Below, piece after piece: positions 17,861 to 27,276 of a stretch of DNA of 64,000 nt. The notes beneath the pieces were generated by a model. The model ran no database searches and was not told the DNA's origin. It worked only from the letters and a program-made list of their open reading frames with translations. Location: NCBI RefSeq assembly GCF_043951915.1, contig NZ_JBINJD010000009.1, positions 1 to 64,000 of the forward strand, read 5' to 3'. Position numbers and translations under genes: made by a program. The stretch's first letter is position 1. Every line of letters begins with the position of its first letter. The DNA is from Alienimonas sp043951915. GTDB taxonomy: Bacteria > Planctomycetota > Planctomycetia > Planctomycetales > Planctomycetaceae.

Positions 17861-19830
17861 AGCGGGAACTCGTAGGAGAGAATCGTGGTGCCGTTCTGGT
17901 TCGGCAGCGGGTCGGTCGGCAGATCCCGGCCGGCGGCGCCGAGGATGCGGTGCTCCTCCCGCAACGGCGTGACGGCGTAGACCCGCACCCGATCGGCCGG
18001 GGCGGCGAGGCGGAACAGCTGTCGGGCGTCCCGGAAGCCAAGGTCCCGGCCGATCAGCTGCCGGGCCGCGAGGTCCAGGCCGCGGTCGGTCAGTTCGAGG
18101 TCGTCCTCCCCCCAATACTGCTGCTGGTAGGGATCGTAGCCGTATCCGTAACCGTTCCCCTCCCCGTACGGCGCCGCCTGCACGGAGACGTTGCCGACCA
18201 ACCCGAACCCGTACCCGGCCAGCAGGTTGCCCAGCGGGATCGGCTCGGCGTTCGTGTTCATCGTGGCGACCCCGCCGGAGGCGTTCAGCGGGTAGACATG
18301 CCGGTGGTGCACGGCGAACAGCCGGGCCCGGCTTTCGAGTTCCGGAGGAACCTTCACCCGCAGGCCGGTCAGCCGCACGCCGGAGCCGTCCGCCGTCGTG
18401 CCCGAGGCGCCGGCGAGCAGTTCCACCGGCGGGGCCGGTTCGTCCCGGCGGGCCTTCGCCACGAAGGCCCGGGAGGAGAACGGCGGCACGTCGGCCGTCA
18501 GCGAGCCGGGCTCCCCGTTGAAGCCGGTGTTGCGGATCACCCCCTTCACCGACTCCGACGCCTCGCCGGTGCTGTAGATCGGCGTGTCGCCCGAGACGGC
18601 GAAGGTGTAGTCGCCGCCGTCGGTCACGAACGCGTCCGCCCACTGGGTGACCTCCGTGGCACCCGTCTCGCTCCCCGGCGCCGGCGGCAGCGCCCGCACC
18701 AGCGCCGTGGTGCGCACCGACAGGCTCTCCCCGTAGCCCCGCCGGCCGACCGTCCGCAGGGCGATCCCGAAGGTCAGCGTGACCGCGATCAACAGCCCCA
18801 GCGTCGCCGGATAGCCGCGGCGTTCCCGTCCCACGAGGAACACCCCCGGGAACAGCGCCGCGACGTAGGCCAGGCAGAGGATGTGAATGAGCCCCCAGTT
18901 GTGCTCCGGCCGCACCATCCGGCGCAGCGTGGGCAGGATTTCCTCCTCCAGCCGCGTCGGGGAGTAGGAGACCGGGAAGGCGCCGGTCTGCCGCTCGCGG
19001 CGTTCCTCGAACGCCAGATCGTCCGCCGTCATGCGGGCGAACGTCGGATCCGCCAGCAGGGCGCCTTCGGCGAACAGTTTGGTGACGGCGCTCGCCTTCT
19101 GGGCGTGCCGCAGCACCGTGCCGCGGCCGACGGCGAAGCGGGAGGAGGGGTCGTTCAGCGGCGTCAGCGCCCCGCCGAACCGCACCGGCGAGCCGTCCGG
19201 GCCGGTCAGCAGGTGCACCGTCCCGCCGCCGTTCAGCCAGGCCAGGAAGCTCTCCTGCCGGACCGCCTCCCAGTCGGGCGCATGGTCGAGCACGACGCCC
19301 CGCAGCCCCTCGGTCGCTTCCGGCCGCGGGGGGAACAGGGTTTCGTCCATCCGCGGCAGGCCGGGGACGCGGGCGGTGAAGTCGTCCGTGCCGGTGAGGA
19401 ACACCACCCCGGCGGCGTCCGAGTCCGTCAGGCCGGGCCGCGGCAGCGTGGCGGTCAGCACGCCGTCGTCCCCCGGGGAGAGCCCCTCGGGGATTGCCTG
19501 CAACCGCCAGGATTCGCCGCTGTCCAGCGGGATCACGTAGAACTGCACCCGCCGGGAGGCGAACGCGGACAGGAACACCGGCTCCGTCAGCACCGCGCCC
19601 CGCCGGTCGCCGACGAAGTTCGCCCGGTAGAGGTTCACCACGCCGTCGAAGGTGTCCTGCGTGGGATTGTCCAGCAGGATGGACACCGGCGTGAACAGCC
19701 CCGGCACGGCCTTCCCGCCGAACCCCCAGTCCACCTGCCGCACCGTCACCTGGGCGGCGGCCGCGGTCGGGAACAGGCCGCACGCCGTGACGGCCAGCAG
19801 CAGCGCGGCGAGCGAACGGCGGGGAGACAT
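17857..19830 (-). CDS. Signal-peptide membrane protein of the ABC exporter/BatA cluster
   Basis: 657 residues: signal peptide (SLAALLLAVTACGLFPTAAAA, about 5-25), a large outer region of about 320 residues, two transmembrane helices near 330-385 (LIHILCLAYVAALFPGVFL and YPATLGLLIAVTLTFGIAL), then another soluble domain. I do not recognise a named family; its place between a BatA-type protein and an ABC-2 ATPase recalls GldG-like accessory subunits. ATG 19830 is preferred because the signal peptide follows at once. ATG 19932, in ATGA overlap with the upstream stop, is a real alternative and would add 34 Arg/Pro-rich residues. Confidence 0.75.
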   Translation of the reverse strand: MSPRRSLAALLLAVTACGLFPTAAAAQVTVRQVDWGFGGKAVPGLFTPVSILLDNPTQDTFDGVVNLYRANFVGDRRGAVLTEPVFLSAFASRRVQFYVIPLDSGESWRLQAIPEGLSPGDDGVLTATLPRPGLTDSDAAGVVFLTGTDDFTARVPGLPRMDETLFPPRPEATEGLRGVVLDHAPDWEAVRQESFLAWLNGGGTVHLLTGPDGSPVRFGGALTPLNDPSSRFAVGRGTVLRHAQKASAVTKLFAEGALLADPTFARMTADDLAFEERRERQTGAFPVSYSPTRLEEEILPTLRRMVRPEHNWGLIHILCLAYVAALFPGVFLVGRERRGYPATLGLLIAVTLTFGIALRTVGRRGYGESLSVRTTALVRALPPAPGSETGATEVTQWADAFVTDGGDYTFAVSGDTPIYSTGEASESVKGVIRNTGFNGEPGSLTADVPPFSSRAFVAKARRDEPAPPVELLAGASGTTADGSGVRLTGLRVKVPPELESRARLFAVHHRHVYPLNASGGVATMNTNAEPIPLGNLLAGYGFGLVGNVSVQAAPYGEGNGYGYGYDPYQQQYWGEDDLELTDRGLDLAARQLIGRDLGFRDARQLFRLAAPADRVRVYAVTPLREEHRILGAAGRDLPTDPLPNQNGTTILSYEFPL

Positions 19831-19928
19831 GGGCGAACCGGCGGGGCGGGCGGGAACGGCGACGATAACGGGGCGGCGGAACCGGCGGCGAGCGGTAGCG
19901 GATCGGCCGGCGGGGGGCGGATCGGGGC

Positions 19929-21857
19929 TCATGTCACGGGGCGACGGTGGAAGACCCACCATTCGGCGAGCAGCAGAACCAGCGCCCCGGCGGCCAGCCA
20001 ACGCCACAGCGGGCGATCGGCGGCGACCTCCTCGCCGGAGGCGGCGACCGCCACCTCGTTGAACTCCAGTTGCTCCGCGCCCACCAGCGACGTTTCCAGC
20101 GGCGAGAGCGTCCCCACGGTGAACGCGGCGACCTCCTCCCCCCCGGCGCTGACGGTGTAGAGCCCGGCCGTCTCCGCCGGAACCGCGGTCAGCATCCCGC
20201 CGGCGTCGGCCCGCACGGTGCGGGTCCCGTCCGGGCCGGCGACGGTCGCCTCCCGATTCGGATCGCCCAGGTCCACCTCCGGCAGCGTGCCGGTCCGCTC
20301 CGCCCGTACCTCGCTCAACGCCGCGGCCCGGGTCGCCTCGCGGACGAGGTTTTGCACGAGGATCGGGAACGCCACCCGGTAGGGCAGCGTGCTGGTCGCC
20401 GGGTCGAACAGCAGGAAGTAGTCCACCCGGGCGCCCTCCCGCCGGCGGAGCATCAGCGGCCCGGTGCGGGCGTCGATCAACACCTCGTAGCCGAGCTGCT
20501 CCAGGTCCGCGGCGCCGGCCGGCTCCCCGTCGGGCTGTTCGAGGTACTCCGGCTCCTCGGTGATCTGCACCTCGCGGAGTTGAACGTGCTCCAGCACCGG
20601 CGCCGTCTGCCGCCAGTCGACCACCTCTGCGTAGCCCACCTTTGTGGCGATCAGGTCGCTCAAGTCCGGCGGAACGACGCCGACGAACGCTCGCACGTTC
20701 GCCTCCGGGGCGGGGTTCTCCTCGGTGTCCGGTTCGTCGACGATCGCCAGGTCGTAACTCAGCGGCCCCTCGACGCTCGGCCGGGGGAAGATCGTGACGG
20801 CGCCGGGTTCGAGTTCCATCGCCCGGCGGAATAGGCCCTGCGAGGTCGGGCAGTACGCCGTCAGCGGCCGCGGCGGGGGGAGGATCAGGCCGGCCGTGTC
20901 GTCGGCCGGCAGGCTGTCGGGCCCCTCGGCGACGATCCGCACCGTCACCGCCCGGGGGCCGTCCGCGGGGACCTCGAACACCAGCCGGGGCGAGTCCTCG
21001 GCCCGGTCGAAGCCGACCGACTCCGTCGCCAACGGGTCGCCGCCGTCCGGGCCCTCCTCGCCGTACAGTTCCACTGTCGCCCCGGTCGCGGCGCTGGCGG
21101 CGAGCTTCACGAACAGATCCCACCCCGCGTTCTCGGCGGCGCCGGCCCCGCTGCGGCGGGCGTTGAGGGCCACGATCCCGACGTTCGGCCCGGCTGCCGG
21201 CAGGCGCTGGTAGTTCACGGGAAAGGCGAGGTCCACGTCGTCGGCCGGCGGGAGGTTGCCGTCGGTCAGCAAAATCGCCTCCGCGACCGGGGCCGTGCGG
21301 GCCAGCGCCCCGGCCAGCCGCAGGGCGTCGCCCAGGTCGCTCTCCACGTCCTTCGTCGTCAGCCGATCAAGGGCCGGTTTGAGCAGGTTCGGGTTGTCCG
21401 TGAACTCCTGCAGCGTGCGGGCGTTGCGGTCGAAGGCGATCAGGGCGAGCTGCTGCCCGGGCCGCAGGCCCTCGATTAGCTCCTCGGCTTTCTCCTTCGC
21501 CAGATCGAGCCGCGACCGGCCGGCGGCGTCGGTCGCGGCCATACTGGCGGAGGCGTCGATCAGGATCACCCGGTACTCCGCCCGCCCCGCCCCGGCGTTC
21601 AGGAACGGCTGCATCGCCGCGAACGTCAGCGCCGCCAACAACAGCAGTTGGAGAAGGAGGAGCAGGTTGCGGCGGAACTTCTGGAACGGGCTGTTCACCC
21701 GCTTGTCGTTCACCACCCGCCGCCACAGGGCGAGGCTGGGCACCTCCGCCCGCGGCCGCCGCAGTTTGAGGAAGTAAAACAGGATGATCGGCGCCGCCAA
21801 CGCCGCCAGGGCCCCGGCGGCGAGGTTCGCGAACCCGATTGAGGAAAGGGCGTTCAT
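19929..21857 (-). CDS. BatA-domain / von Willebrand factor A protein
   Basis: 642 residues. The N-terminal BatA-type membrane domain has a helix at about 8-30, the LKLRRPRAEVPSLALWRR motif and a second helix at 63-81. A vWA domain follows, with an intact MIDAS motif D101-A-S-A-S105 in VILIDASASM and LLTDGN near the second metal loop. The middle and C-terminal parts are long outer domains; the last helix is near 615-635. BatA-type proteins act with MoxR ATPases and DUF58 proteins, both encoded directly upstream. A family-1 palindrome with a 22-bp direct repeat separates this gene from the DUF58 gene; GCGATGAAC suggests they once overlapped by ATGA. Confidence 0.87.
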   Translation of the reverse strand: MNALSSIGFANLAAGALAALAAPIILFYFLKLRRPRAEVPSLALWRRVVNDKRVNSPFQKFRRNLLLLLQLLLLAALTFAAMQPFLNAGAGRAEYRVILIDASASMAATDAAGRSRLDLAKEKAEELIEGLRPGQQLALIAFDRNARTLQEFTDNPNLLKPALDRLTTKDVESDLGDALRLAGALARTAPVAEAILLTDGNLPPADDVDLAFPVNYQRLPAAGPNVGIVALNARRSGAGAAENAGWDLFVKLAASAATGATVELYGEEGPDGGDPLATESVGFDRAEDSPRLVFEVPADGPRAVTVRIVAEGPDSLPADDTAGLILPPPRPLTAYCPTSQGLFRRAMELEPGAVTIFPRPSVEGPLSYDLAIVDEPDTEENPAPEANVRAFVGVVPPDLSDLIATKVGYAEVVDWRQTAPVLEHVQLREVQITEEPEYLEQPDGEPAGAADLEQLGYEVLIDARTGPLMLRRREGARVDYFLLFDPATSTLPYRVAFPILVQNLVREATRAAALSEVRAERTGTLPEVDLGDPNREATVAGPDGTRTVRADAGGMLTAVPAETAGLYTVSAGGEEVAAFTVGTLSPLETSLVGAEQLEFNEVAVAASGEEVAADRPLWRWLAAGALVLLLAEWWVFHRRPVT

Positions 21858-21873
21858 CGCAGCCCCCCCCGGC
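21852..21873. repeat. 22-bp direct repeat, copy a (flanks family-1 palindrome)
   Basis: This stretch matches 21974-21995 at 21 of 22 positions, same orientation. It contains the ATG of the BatA gene; the other copy contains the stop of the DUF58 gene. It looks like a target duplication caused by insertion of the palindrome unit. Confidence 0.8.
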
Positions 21874-21879
21874 GGCTCG

Positions 21880-21970
21880 CGTAGGGTCCGCTCTGTGGAC
21901 CGCCCGGGGTCGGCCGACGAGCCACGTACGCGGGTGCGTTCTGATCGCGGTCCGCACAGCGGACCCTACG
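21880..21970. repeat. Family-1 palindrome, copy 2 (between DUF58 and BatA genes)
   Basis: Arms 21880-21901 and 21949-21970 pair with two mismatches in 22, around a 47-base loop. The core GTAGGGTCCGC is identical to copies 1 and 3. The element lies between two genes of one operon, inside a 22-bp direct repeat. Confidence 0.88.
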
Positions 21971-21973
21971 AGA

Positions 21974-21995
21974 GTTCATCGCAGCCACCCCCGGC
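21974..21995. repeat. 22-bp direct repeat, copy b
   Basis: Partner of 21852-21873. It includes the last codons and TGA of the DUF58 gene (Gly-Trp-Leu-Arg-stop on the minus strand). Confidence 0.8.
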
Positions 21996-22878
21996 GTCGC
22001 AGGTCGCCGAACAGCAGGTCCTTCAACGGCTCCTCCGTGCTGACCGGCAGAAACCGGCCGCCGCGCTGGCGGCACTGCACGGCGAGTTCGTCCTCCAGGG
22101 CGAGGCGGTGGTCGTGGTAGTAGCCCAGCAGGTCGCCGGCCCGGGTGACGTCCAGCCCGGCGCCGTTCTCGCAGTCGACCAACCGCAGGTCGCCGGTGAG
22201 GTCCGGGTCGATCTCCTCCGGGCTGAGCACCTGCACGGCCCACGGCTCCAGCCCCGCCGCCTGCAACTGGCCGAACAGGCCGGGCACGTCGCCGAAGGTG
22301 AGGAAGTCGCTGGCGATCACCGCGATCCCCCGGCCGCGGTGCCGCTTGAGCACGTCCCGCACGGCGTCCTCGATCGGGTAGTCCCCACCGGGCTCCACCG
22401 TTTCGAGGAACTTGAGCAGCCGGGGCAGCGATTTGCGCCCCGTGCAGGGCGGCAGCCGCACCGGCTCCGTGCCGGCCGCGTGGCAGACGTGCGCGGACAC
22501 CTTCTCGACGCTGGTCAACGCACAAACGCCGAACGCCGCCGCCAGCCGGCAGGCCCGCATCAGCTTCGTCTCGCCGCTGCCGTATTTCATAGAAGCGCTG
22601 GCGTCGACGATCAGGCAGACGTGCAGCTCTTCCTCGTGCCGGTAGAGCTTCATGTACGGCTTGTTGAGCCGACTGAAGATGTTCCAGTCGACGAACCGGA
22701 CGTCGTCGCCGGGGGCGTAGTCGCGGTAGTCGGCGAACTCCGTGCTGCTGCCGCCCTTGCCGGCGAGGTGCTCCCCGCGGGAGGGGTTCGTCAGCCGACG
22801 GACCGGCTGCAACCGCACCCGTTCCAGTCGGCCGAGCACGTCGTTGGGCAGCAGCGTGGTGAGCGACGACCCGCTCAC
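21976..22878 (-). CDS. DUF58-domain protein
   Basis: 300 residues. The DUF58 signature EFADYRDYAPGDDVRFVDWN lies at 47-66, followed by a vWA-like core with the metal motif D92-A-S-A-S96. It has no transmembrane helix, so it should be cytoplasmic or membrane-associated. DUF58 proteins form modules with MoxR ATPases and BatA-type vWA proteins, exactly as here. The start ATG overlaps the stop of the MoxR gene by four bases (ATGA). Confidence 0.92.
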   Translation of the reverse strand: MSGSSLTTLLPNDVLGRLERVRLQPVRRLTNPSRGEHLAGKGGSSTEFADYRDYAPGDDVRFVDWNIFSRLNKPYMKLYRHEEELHVCLIVDASASMKYGSGETKLMRACRLAAAFGVCALTSVEKVSAHVCHAAGTEPVRLPPCTGRKSLPRLLKFLETVEPGGDYPIEDAVRDVLKRHRGRGIAVIASDFLTFGDVPGLFGQLQAAGLEPWAVQVLSPEEIDPDLTGDLRLVDCENGAGLDVTRAGDLLGYYHDHRLALEDELAVQCRQRGGRFLPVSTEEPLKDLLFGDLRRRGWLR

Positions 22879-23954
22879 GCCGCCCGCTCCGGCAGCTGCT
22901 TGGTGAGGTCGCCGATGAGCTCCGGCACGCTCACGTCGTCGGCTTGGCCGTCGTAGTTCAGCAACACGCGGTGCTGCAGCACGGCGGGGGCGAAGTGGGC
23001 GACGTCCTCGAACGCCGCGTGCGGCCGGCCCTCGGCCAGCGCCCGCACCCGGGCGGCCTTGATGAGGCTCTGGGCGGCCCGCGGGCTGGCGCCGGCTTTG
23101 ACGTAGCGGCTCACGGCCTCCCCGCTGTCGCCGCCGGCGACGCCCGTGCCGGGGTGCGTGGCCAGCACCAGCCGCACGGCGTAGTCCCGCACGGCGTCGG
23201 TCACGACCACGTTCGCCAGCGTTTTGCGGTGCCGCAGGATCGCGGCGCTGTCGAGCACCTGTTCCGGGTCGATCGGCTGTTTGAGGATGGTGCGGCCGAC
23301 GATTTCGTTCAGTTCCGCCCGGTCCGGCAGCGGCACGTTCACCTTGAACAGGAACCGGTCCAGCTGGGCCTCCGGCAGCGGGTAGGTGCCCTCCTGTTCG
23401 AGCGGGTTCTGCGTCGCCATCACGAAGAACGGCTGTTCGAGCACGTACCGGGTGCCGGACGTGGTCACGCTGCCCTCCTGCATCGTTTCCAGCAGGGCGG
23501 ACTGCGTCTTCGGGCTGGCCCGGTTGATCTCGTCGGCCAACAGCAGCTGGGTGAAGATCGGCCCCTGCCGGAACTCGAAGCGGTACTGGCCGTGCTCGTC
23601 GGCGCTCATTACCTGGGTGCCGACGATGTCCGCCGGCATCAGGTCCGGGGTGAACTGGATCCGCTTGAAGTCGAGGTCCAGCGCCTTCGACAGCGCCTTG
23701 ACCAGCTCCGTCTTGCCGAGCCCCGGAACGCCTTCGAGCAGCACGTTGCCGCCGGCGAACAGGGCGGTGAGGACGGCTTCGATCACCTCCGTCTGCCCGA
23801 CCATCACGCGGCCGACCTCCGTGCGGACCCGCTCGAAGATCGTGCGGAACTCCGCGGCCTCCTGCCGGAGTCGGTCCGGGTCGACGGGGGCCGGAGCGGC
23901 CGACGCGGCGGCCGGGTCGGGGAGCGAAGCGTCGGGCGGGGGGACGTCGGTCAT
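22875..23954 (-). CDS. MoxR-family AAA+ ATPase (second copy)
   Basis: 359 residues. A Pro/Ala-rich N-terminus of about 30 residues precedes the AAA+ core. Walker A is GVPGLGKT (75-82), Walker B LLLADEINRASPKTQ, and the sensor region FVMATQNPLEQEGTYPLPEAQ is typical of MoxR. It lies in a canonical order MoxR-DUF58-BatA and overlaps the DUF58 gene by ATGA. The likely role is ATP-driven assembly or activation of the neighbouring vWA proteins. Confidence 0.94.
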   Translation of the reverse strand: MTDVPPPDASLPDPAAASAAPAPVDPDRLRQEAAEFRTIFERVRTEVGRVMVGQTEVIEAVLTALFAGGNVLLEGVPGLGKTELVKALSKALDLDFKRIQFTPDLMPADIVGTQVMSADEHGQYRFEFRQGPIFTQLLLADEINRASPKTQSALLETMQEGSVTTSGTRYVLEQPFFVMATQNPLEQEGTYPLPEAQLDRFLFKVNVPLPDRAELNEIVGRTILKQPIDPEQVLDSAAILRHRKTLANVVVTDAVRDYAVRLVLATHPGTGVAGGDSGEAVSRYVKAGASPRAAQSLIKAARVRALAEGRPHAAFEDVAHFAPAVLQHRVLLNYDGQADDVSVPELIGDLTKQLPERAA

Positions 23955-24000
23955 GCGATGCGCGTCGGAAAAGTGAGAACCGGGAGCCCGGGGGAGCGGG

Positions 24001-27000
24001 TCAGGACCGGTCGCGTTTCTTCTTCAAATCCAGCAGAGCCGCGGTGGTGTTCGCCGGCGGGGCCGATTTCTTCGGCGGGGCCGGAGCGTCCGCGTGCGGT
24101 TTCGCGGCCTGCGGAGCCGCACGCAGCTTGCCGCGATCCAGAGCCCGGCCAGCCCCGGACATGGGGGGCGAGCTCTCCCGCTTTTTGGCGAGCAGGCCCT
24201 CCAGCGTCGGGCCGCCGGCGGTCGCGGTCGCCGTGCCGAGCTTCTCCTTCTTGAACAGTCCCTTCACCAACGCCCAGTCGAGCTGCACCCGTCGCACGGC
24301 GACGTCCAGCGGGATCAGGCAGGCGACGAGGATCAGCAGCCAGTCGAAGATCGGCCGGCTGCTGCGCTTGGGCTGGCGGTCCTCCGTGAACAGCGATTTG
24401 GGCGTCTCCGGGGTCAGATTCAGCTCCCGGCCGCCGGTGCGTTCGGCGACGCGTTTCAGCACGATCGGATCGCTGCGGAACCGCAGGTACTCGGCGCTGT
24501 AGGGCAGGATGAACCCGCCGGCGACCTGCTCCGTGCCGTCGTTCTCGACCGGCTCTTCCACGATCGCGTCGTTCGCCCCGGCGACGGTGCCCTGCGGCGT
24601 GGGGCCTTCGGGAACCGGGGTCTCCGCCGGTTCGACCGCCCCGCCGCCGACCGTCGTGGAGCGGCCGATGACCTGGTATCGCCCCTTCCCCCACAGCGGC
24701 ACGCGGGCCTGATACCGCCGCGGCCCGACCTGCACCAGCGGGACGGTCTCCGTCCGGTCCCGCGGCCCGGCGACGGAGGTGGTGATTTCGAGAAACCGCT
24801 CGTTCGGCGAAAAGTCCTCGACGACGATCACCCCGTCGGAGCCGTCCGTGTAGGTGCTCATCCGCAGGTGCCCCTGCTTGCGGACGCGGCCCAGGTGCGT
24901 GATGAGTTGTCGGACGAAGGGGCCGTAGCCGTCCCACGCCACCCAGTCGGCGCCCCAGTTCGGGCCGAGGTCCGCGGTGAAGGCTCCGGTCCGGCCGAGG
25001 CCGAACTGGCGGACGGCGAGGATCGGGTCGAACTCGCCGGGGGCGACCTGCTCGTCGGAGGGCACGCGCAGGATCTGTTCGGTCAGCCCCTCCTTCGGCG
25101 TGGTCAGCACGAAGCCCCGCACCGGCGGCAGTTCGCCCAGCCCTTTGAGGATCGGGTGCCCGAGGGCGACCTCCGGCTGGACGGTCTTGTTCTGAATGAG
25201 CGTTCGGCGGAGGGTCTTCGCCTCCTTCACGAAGATGCCGGGCAGTTGGTTGGGGTCGTCCGGCAGGTAGAACCGGCCGCCGGTGCCCGCGGCGATGCCG
25301 CGCATCGTGTTCAGCGACTGCCGGTCGCCGGGGTGCGGGAAGACGGCGACGGTACTGATCGCGATCTGATTGTCCGCGAAGTCCTTGACCAGCGCCGGCG
25401 GCGGGGGGCTGGGGTCGCCGTCGGAGATGATGATCATGTGCTTGGCGCTGGCGTCGCTCTCCTTCAGCGCCTTCAGGCCGGCGTTCATCGTCTGGGCGAA
25501 GTCCGGCATGTCGCCGATCTGGGCCGCGTTGATCTTGGGCACGAGCTCCGGGTAGTTCGCCGCCGGGGTAAGCTCGAACAGCCAGCTCTCGCCCTCGACG
25601 TAGTCCGCCACCAGCACGCCGCACTCGTCCTGATCGCCCAGGACCTTGATCGCCCGCTTGCAGATCCGCTTGCCCCAGGTGTTCCCCTGCGGGAACTCGC
25701 AGGTGTGCAGGATGATGACCAGCGCCCCCTTGGGCAGCACCTTGCGGCGGGTGATGTCCAAGTCGACCGGCAACGCCTCCTCGATTGGCGTGTTCTGATA
25801 GCCGCCGGCCCCGAAGCTGTTTTCGCCGCCGAGCATCAGGAAGCCGACGCCCATATCCGACACCGCCGTCCGCACCGCGGCGAGTTGGCGGGCGTCGAAG
25901 GAGTCCGCCGGCACCCCGGCGAACACGATCAGGTCGTAGGGCATCAAGCTCAGCACGTCCCGCGGGAAGGCGTAGCCGTCCATCACCGAGACCTCCCGTT
26001 CCCCCTCGCGGGCGGCGGCGACGAAGTCCTCCACGTCCCGCGGGTCGCCGCCGGGGTCGGTGACCACCAACACCTTCCCTGCCCCCTCCAGGTAGAGGTA
26101 GTTCAGGGCGGTGTTGTTGTCCTCCACGCCGTCGCCGGGGGAGCCGTCGGAGGCGTCGTCCGCTTTGATCGTGGCGGCGTACTCGTAGTAGCCGGGGCCG
26201 CGCAGGCGGATCGGGAAGCTGTAGCGGTTTTTGCCGGCCTGATACTCAACCCGCTCCCGGGCGATTTCCTCGCCGTTTTCCGTGAGGGTCAGCGTGCCGG
26301 AGCCGGCCTCCAAACTGGAGAGCACCACGCTCGCCTCGTAGCTCTCCCCCTGCCGGACGAACCGCGGCAGGTCGAGCCGTTCCAGCCAGACTTCGGCCCC
26401 GCCGCCGTAATCCACCGGCAGCACGTCCACCTTGATGCCCCGGCCGCGGAGTTGGTCGATCTCCGCGGCCATGCGGCCCTCGGTCTCCGTGCCGTCGGAA
26501 ATCAGCACCACCCGGCCGGCGTTCTCCTCCGGAATCATCGCCGCGGACAGGCTGAGGGTCTGCTCCAGGTTCGTCGCGTCGCGGTCCACCTGGGAGTTGA
26601 TGACCCCCTCGAAGGCGACGCTCTTCTTCGGCGGCAACTCCACCGCGGCGTTGCGGCCGAACACGACGAGGCCGGCCTCGTCGGTGGCCGGCTTCTGCGC
26701 GACGGCGCCGCTGAACAGCTCCAGCGCCTCGCTCTCCACCCCGCGGCCGACGCTGTCGGAGACGTCCAGGGCGAACACCACGCTGGTAACGTCCCGCTCC
26801 CGCACGGCCCGGGGCTCCGCCAACGCCGCGACGCACAGGCCCAGCAGGCAGAGCCGCAGGAAGGTGGAGGCTTCCGCCCGGGTCGTCCCCATCCCGCCGC
26901 GGTTCGCCACCGCCAGCCACCAGACCCACGGGGCGAAGGCCAGCAGCCCGAACAGCGCCGGCCGGGCGAACAACACCCGCCGATCGACGGTCAGCCAAAC

Positions 27001-27171
27001 GGCCAGCCCGCCGAGCAGCAGGGCGAACGCCGCCAGCGGCCAGCCGTCCCGCCACCGCACCGGGCCGCGGGGCGGCGGGAACAGCGACCGCCCCAGCCGG
27101 TCCCAGAAGCCCGCCGGTTCCCGCCGCCCCGAGGCGGTCAGCGTGGGCCGGCGGGGCGGCGGGGGAGCCAT
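24001..27171 (-). CDS. Large membrane protein with two vWA-like regions and a glutamine-amidotransferase-like core
   Basis: 1056 residues. Three helices lie near 45-62, 70-88 and 102-118. The first vWA domain has MIDAS DVSDS (136-140). A Rossmann-like middle part with VLVVTDPGGDPRDVEDFV and YDLIVFAGVPADSF resembles the class-I amidotransferase-like fold often fused to vWA in bacteria. A second, interrupted vWA-like region holds IIISDGDPSPPPPALV. One helix near 955-970 precedes a Lys/Pro/Ala-rich cytoplasmic tail. ATG 27171 is chosen over GTG 27246. It lies 46 bases upstream of the MoxR gene and completes the BatA-type module; a role in cell-envelope maintenance is inference. Confidence 0.85.
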   Translation of the reverse strand: MAPPPPRRPTLTASGRREPAGFWDRLGRSLFPPPRGPVRWRDGWPLAAFALLLGGLAVWLTVDRRVLFARPALFGLLAFAPWVWWLAVANRGGMGTTRAEASTFLRLCLLGLCVAALAEPRAVRERDVTSVVFALDVSDSVGRGVESEALELFSGAVAQKPATDEAGLVVFGRNAAVELPPKKSVAFEGVINSQVDRDATNLEQTLSLSAAMIPEENAGRVVLISDGTETEGRMAAEIDQLRGRGIKVDVLPVDYGGGAEVWLERLDLPRFVRQGESYEASVVLSSLEAGSGTLTLTENGEEIARERVEYQAGKNRYSFPIRLRGPGYYEYAATIKADDASDGSPGDGVEDNNTALNYLYLEGAGKVLVVTDPGGDPRDVEDFVAAAREGEREVSVMDGYAFPRDVLSLMPYDLIVFAGVPADSFDARQLAAVRTAVSDMGVGFLMLGGENSFGAGGYQNTPIEEALPVDLDITRRKVLPKGALVIILHTCEFPQGNTWGKRICKRAIKVLGDQDECGVLVADYVEGESWLFELTPAANYPELVPKINAAQIGDMPDFAQTMNAGLKALKESDASAKHMIIISDGDPSPPPPALVKDFADNQIAISTVAVFPHPGDRQSLNTMRGIAAGTGGRFYLPDDPNQLPGIFVKEAKTLRRTLIQNKTVQPEVALGHPILKGLGELPPVRGFVLTTPKEGLTEQILRVPSDEQVAPGEFDPILAVRQFGLGRTGAFTADLGPNWGADWVAWDGYGPFVRQLITHLGRVRKQGHLRMSTYTDGSDGVIVVEDFSPNERFLEITTSVAGPRDRTETVPLVQVGPRRYQARVPLWGKGRYQVIGRSTTVGGGAVEPAETPVPEGPTPQGTVAGANDAIVEEPVENDGTEQVAGGFILPYSAEYLRFRSDPIVLKRVAERTGGRELNLTPETPKSLFTEDRQPKRSSRPIFDWLLILVACLIPLDVAVRRVQLDWALVKGLFKKEKLGTATATAGGPTLEGLLAKKRESSPPMSGAGRALDRGKLRAAPQAAKPHADAPAPPKKSAPPANTTAALLDLKKKRDRS

Positions 27172-27276
27172 CGAGCGAGGCGACCGAATTGGAGGAGGGA
27201 ATGAGGGGAACGCAGTCAGCTTACGGAACAACGCCGCCGCGGGCACAACCGGTTCACGTGAATCTGGGCGGGAGCG

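Noticed and set aside
18100..18170. Tyr/Gly/Pro-rich run in the membrane protein as a repeat element
   Set aside because: It is a short low-complexity loop inside a continuous coding sequence, not a DNA repeat shared with other loci.
24094..27204. Plus-strand frame of over 1000 residues opposite the double-vWA protein
   Set aside because: Shadow of a real minus-strand gene; composition is low-complexity and no motif is present.
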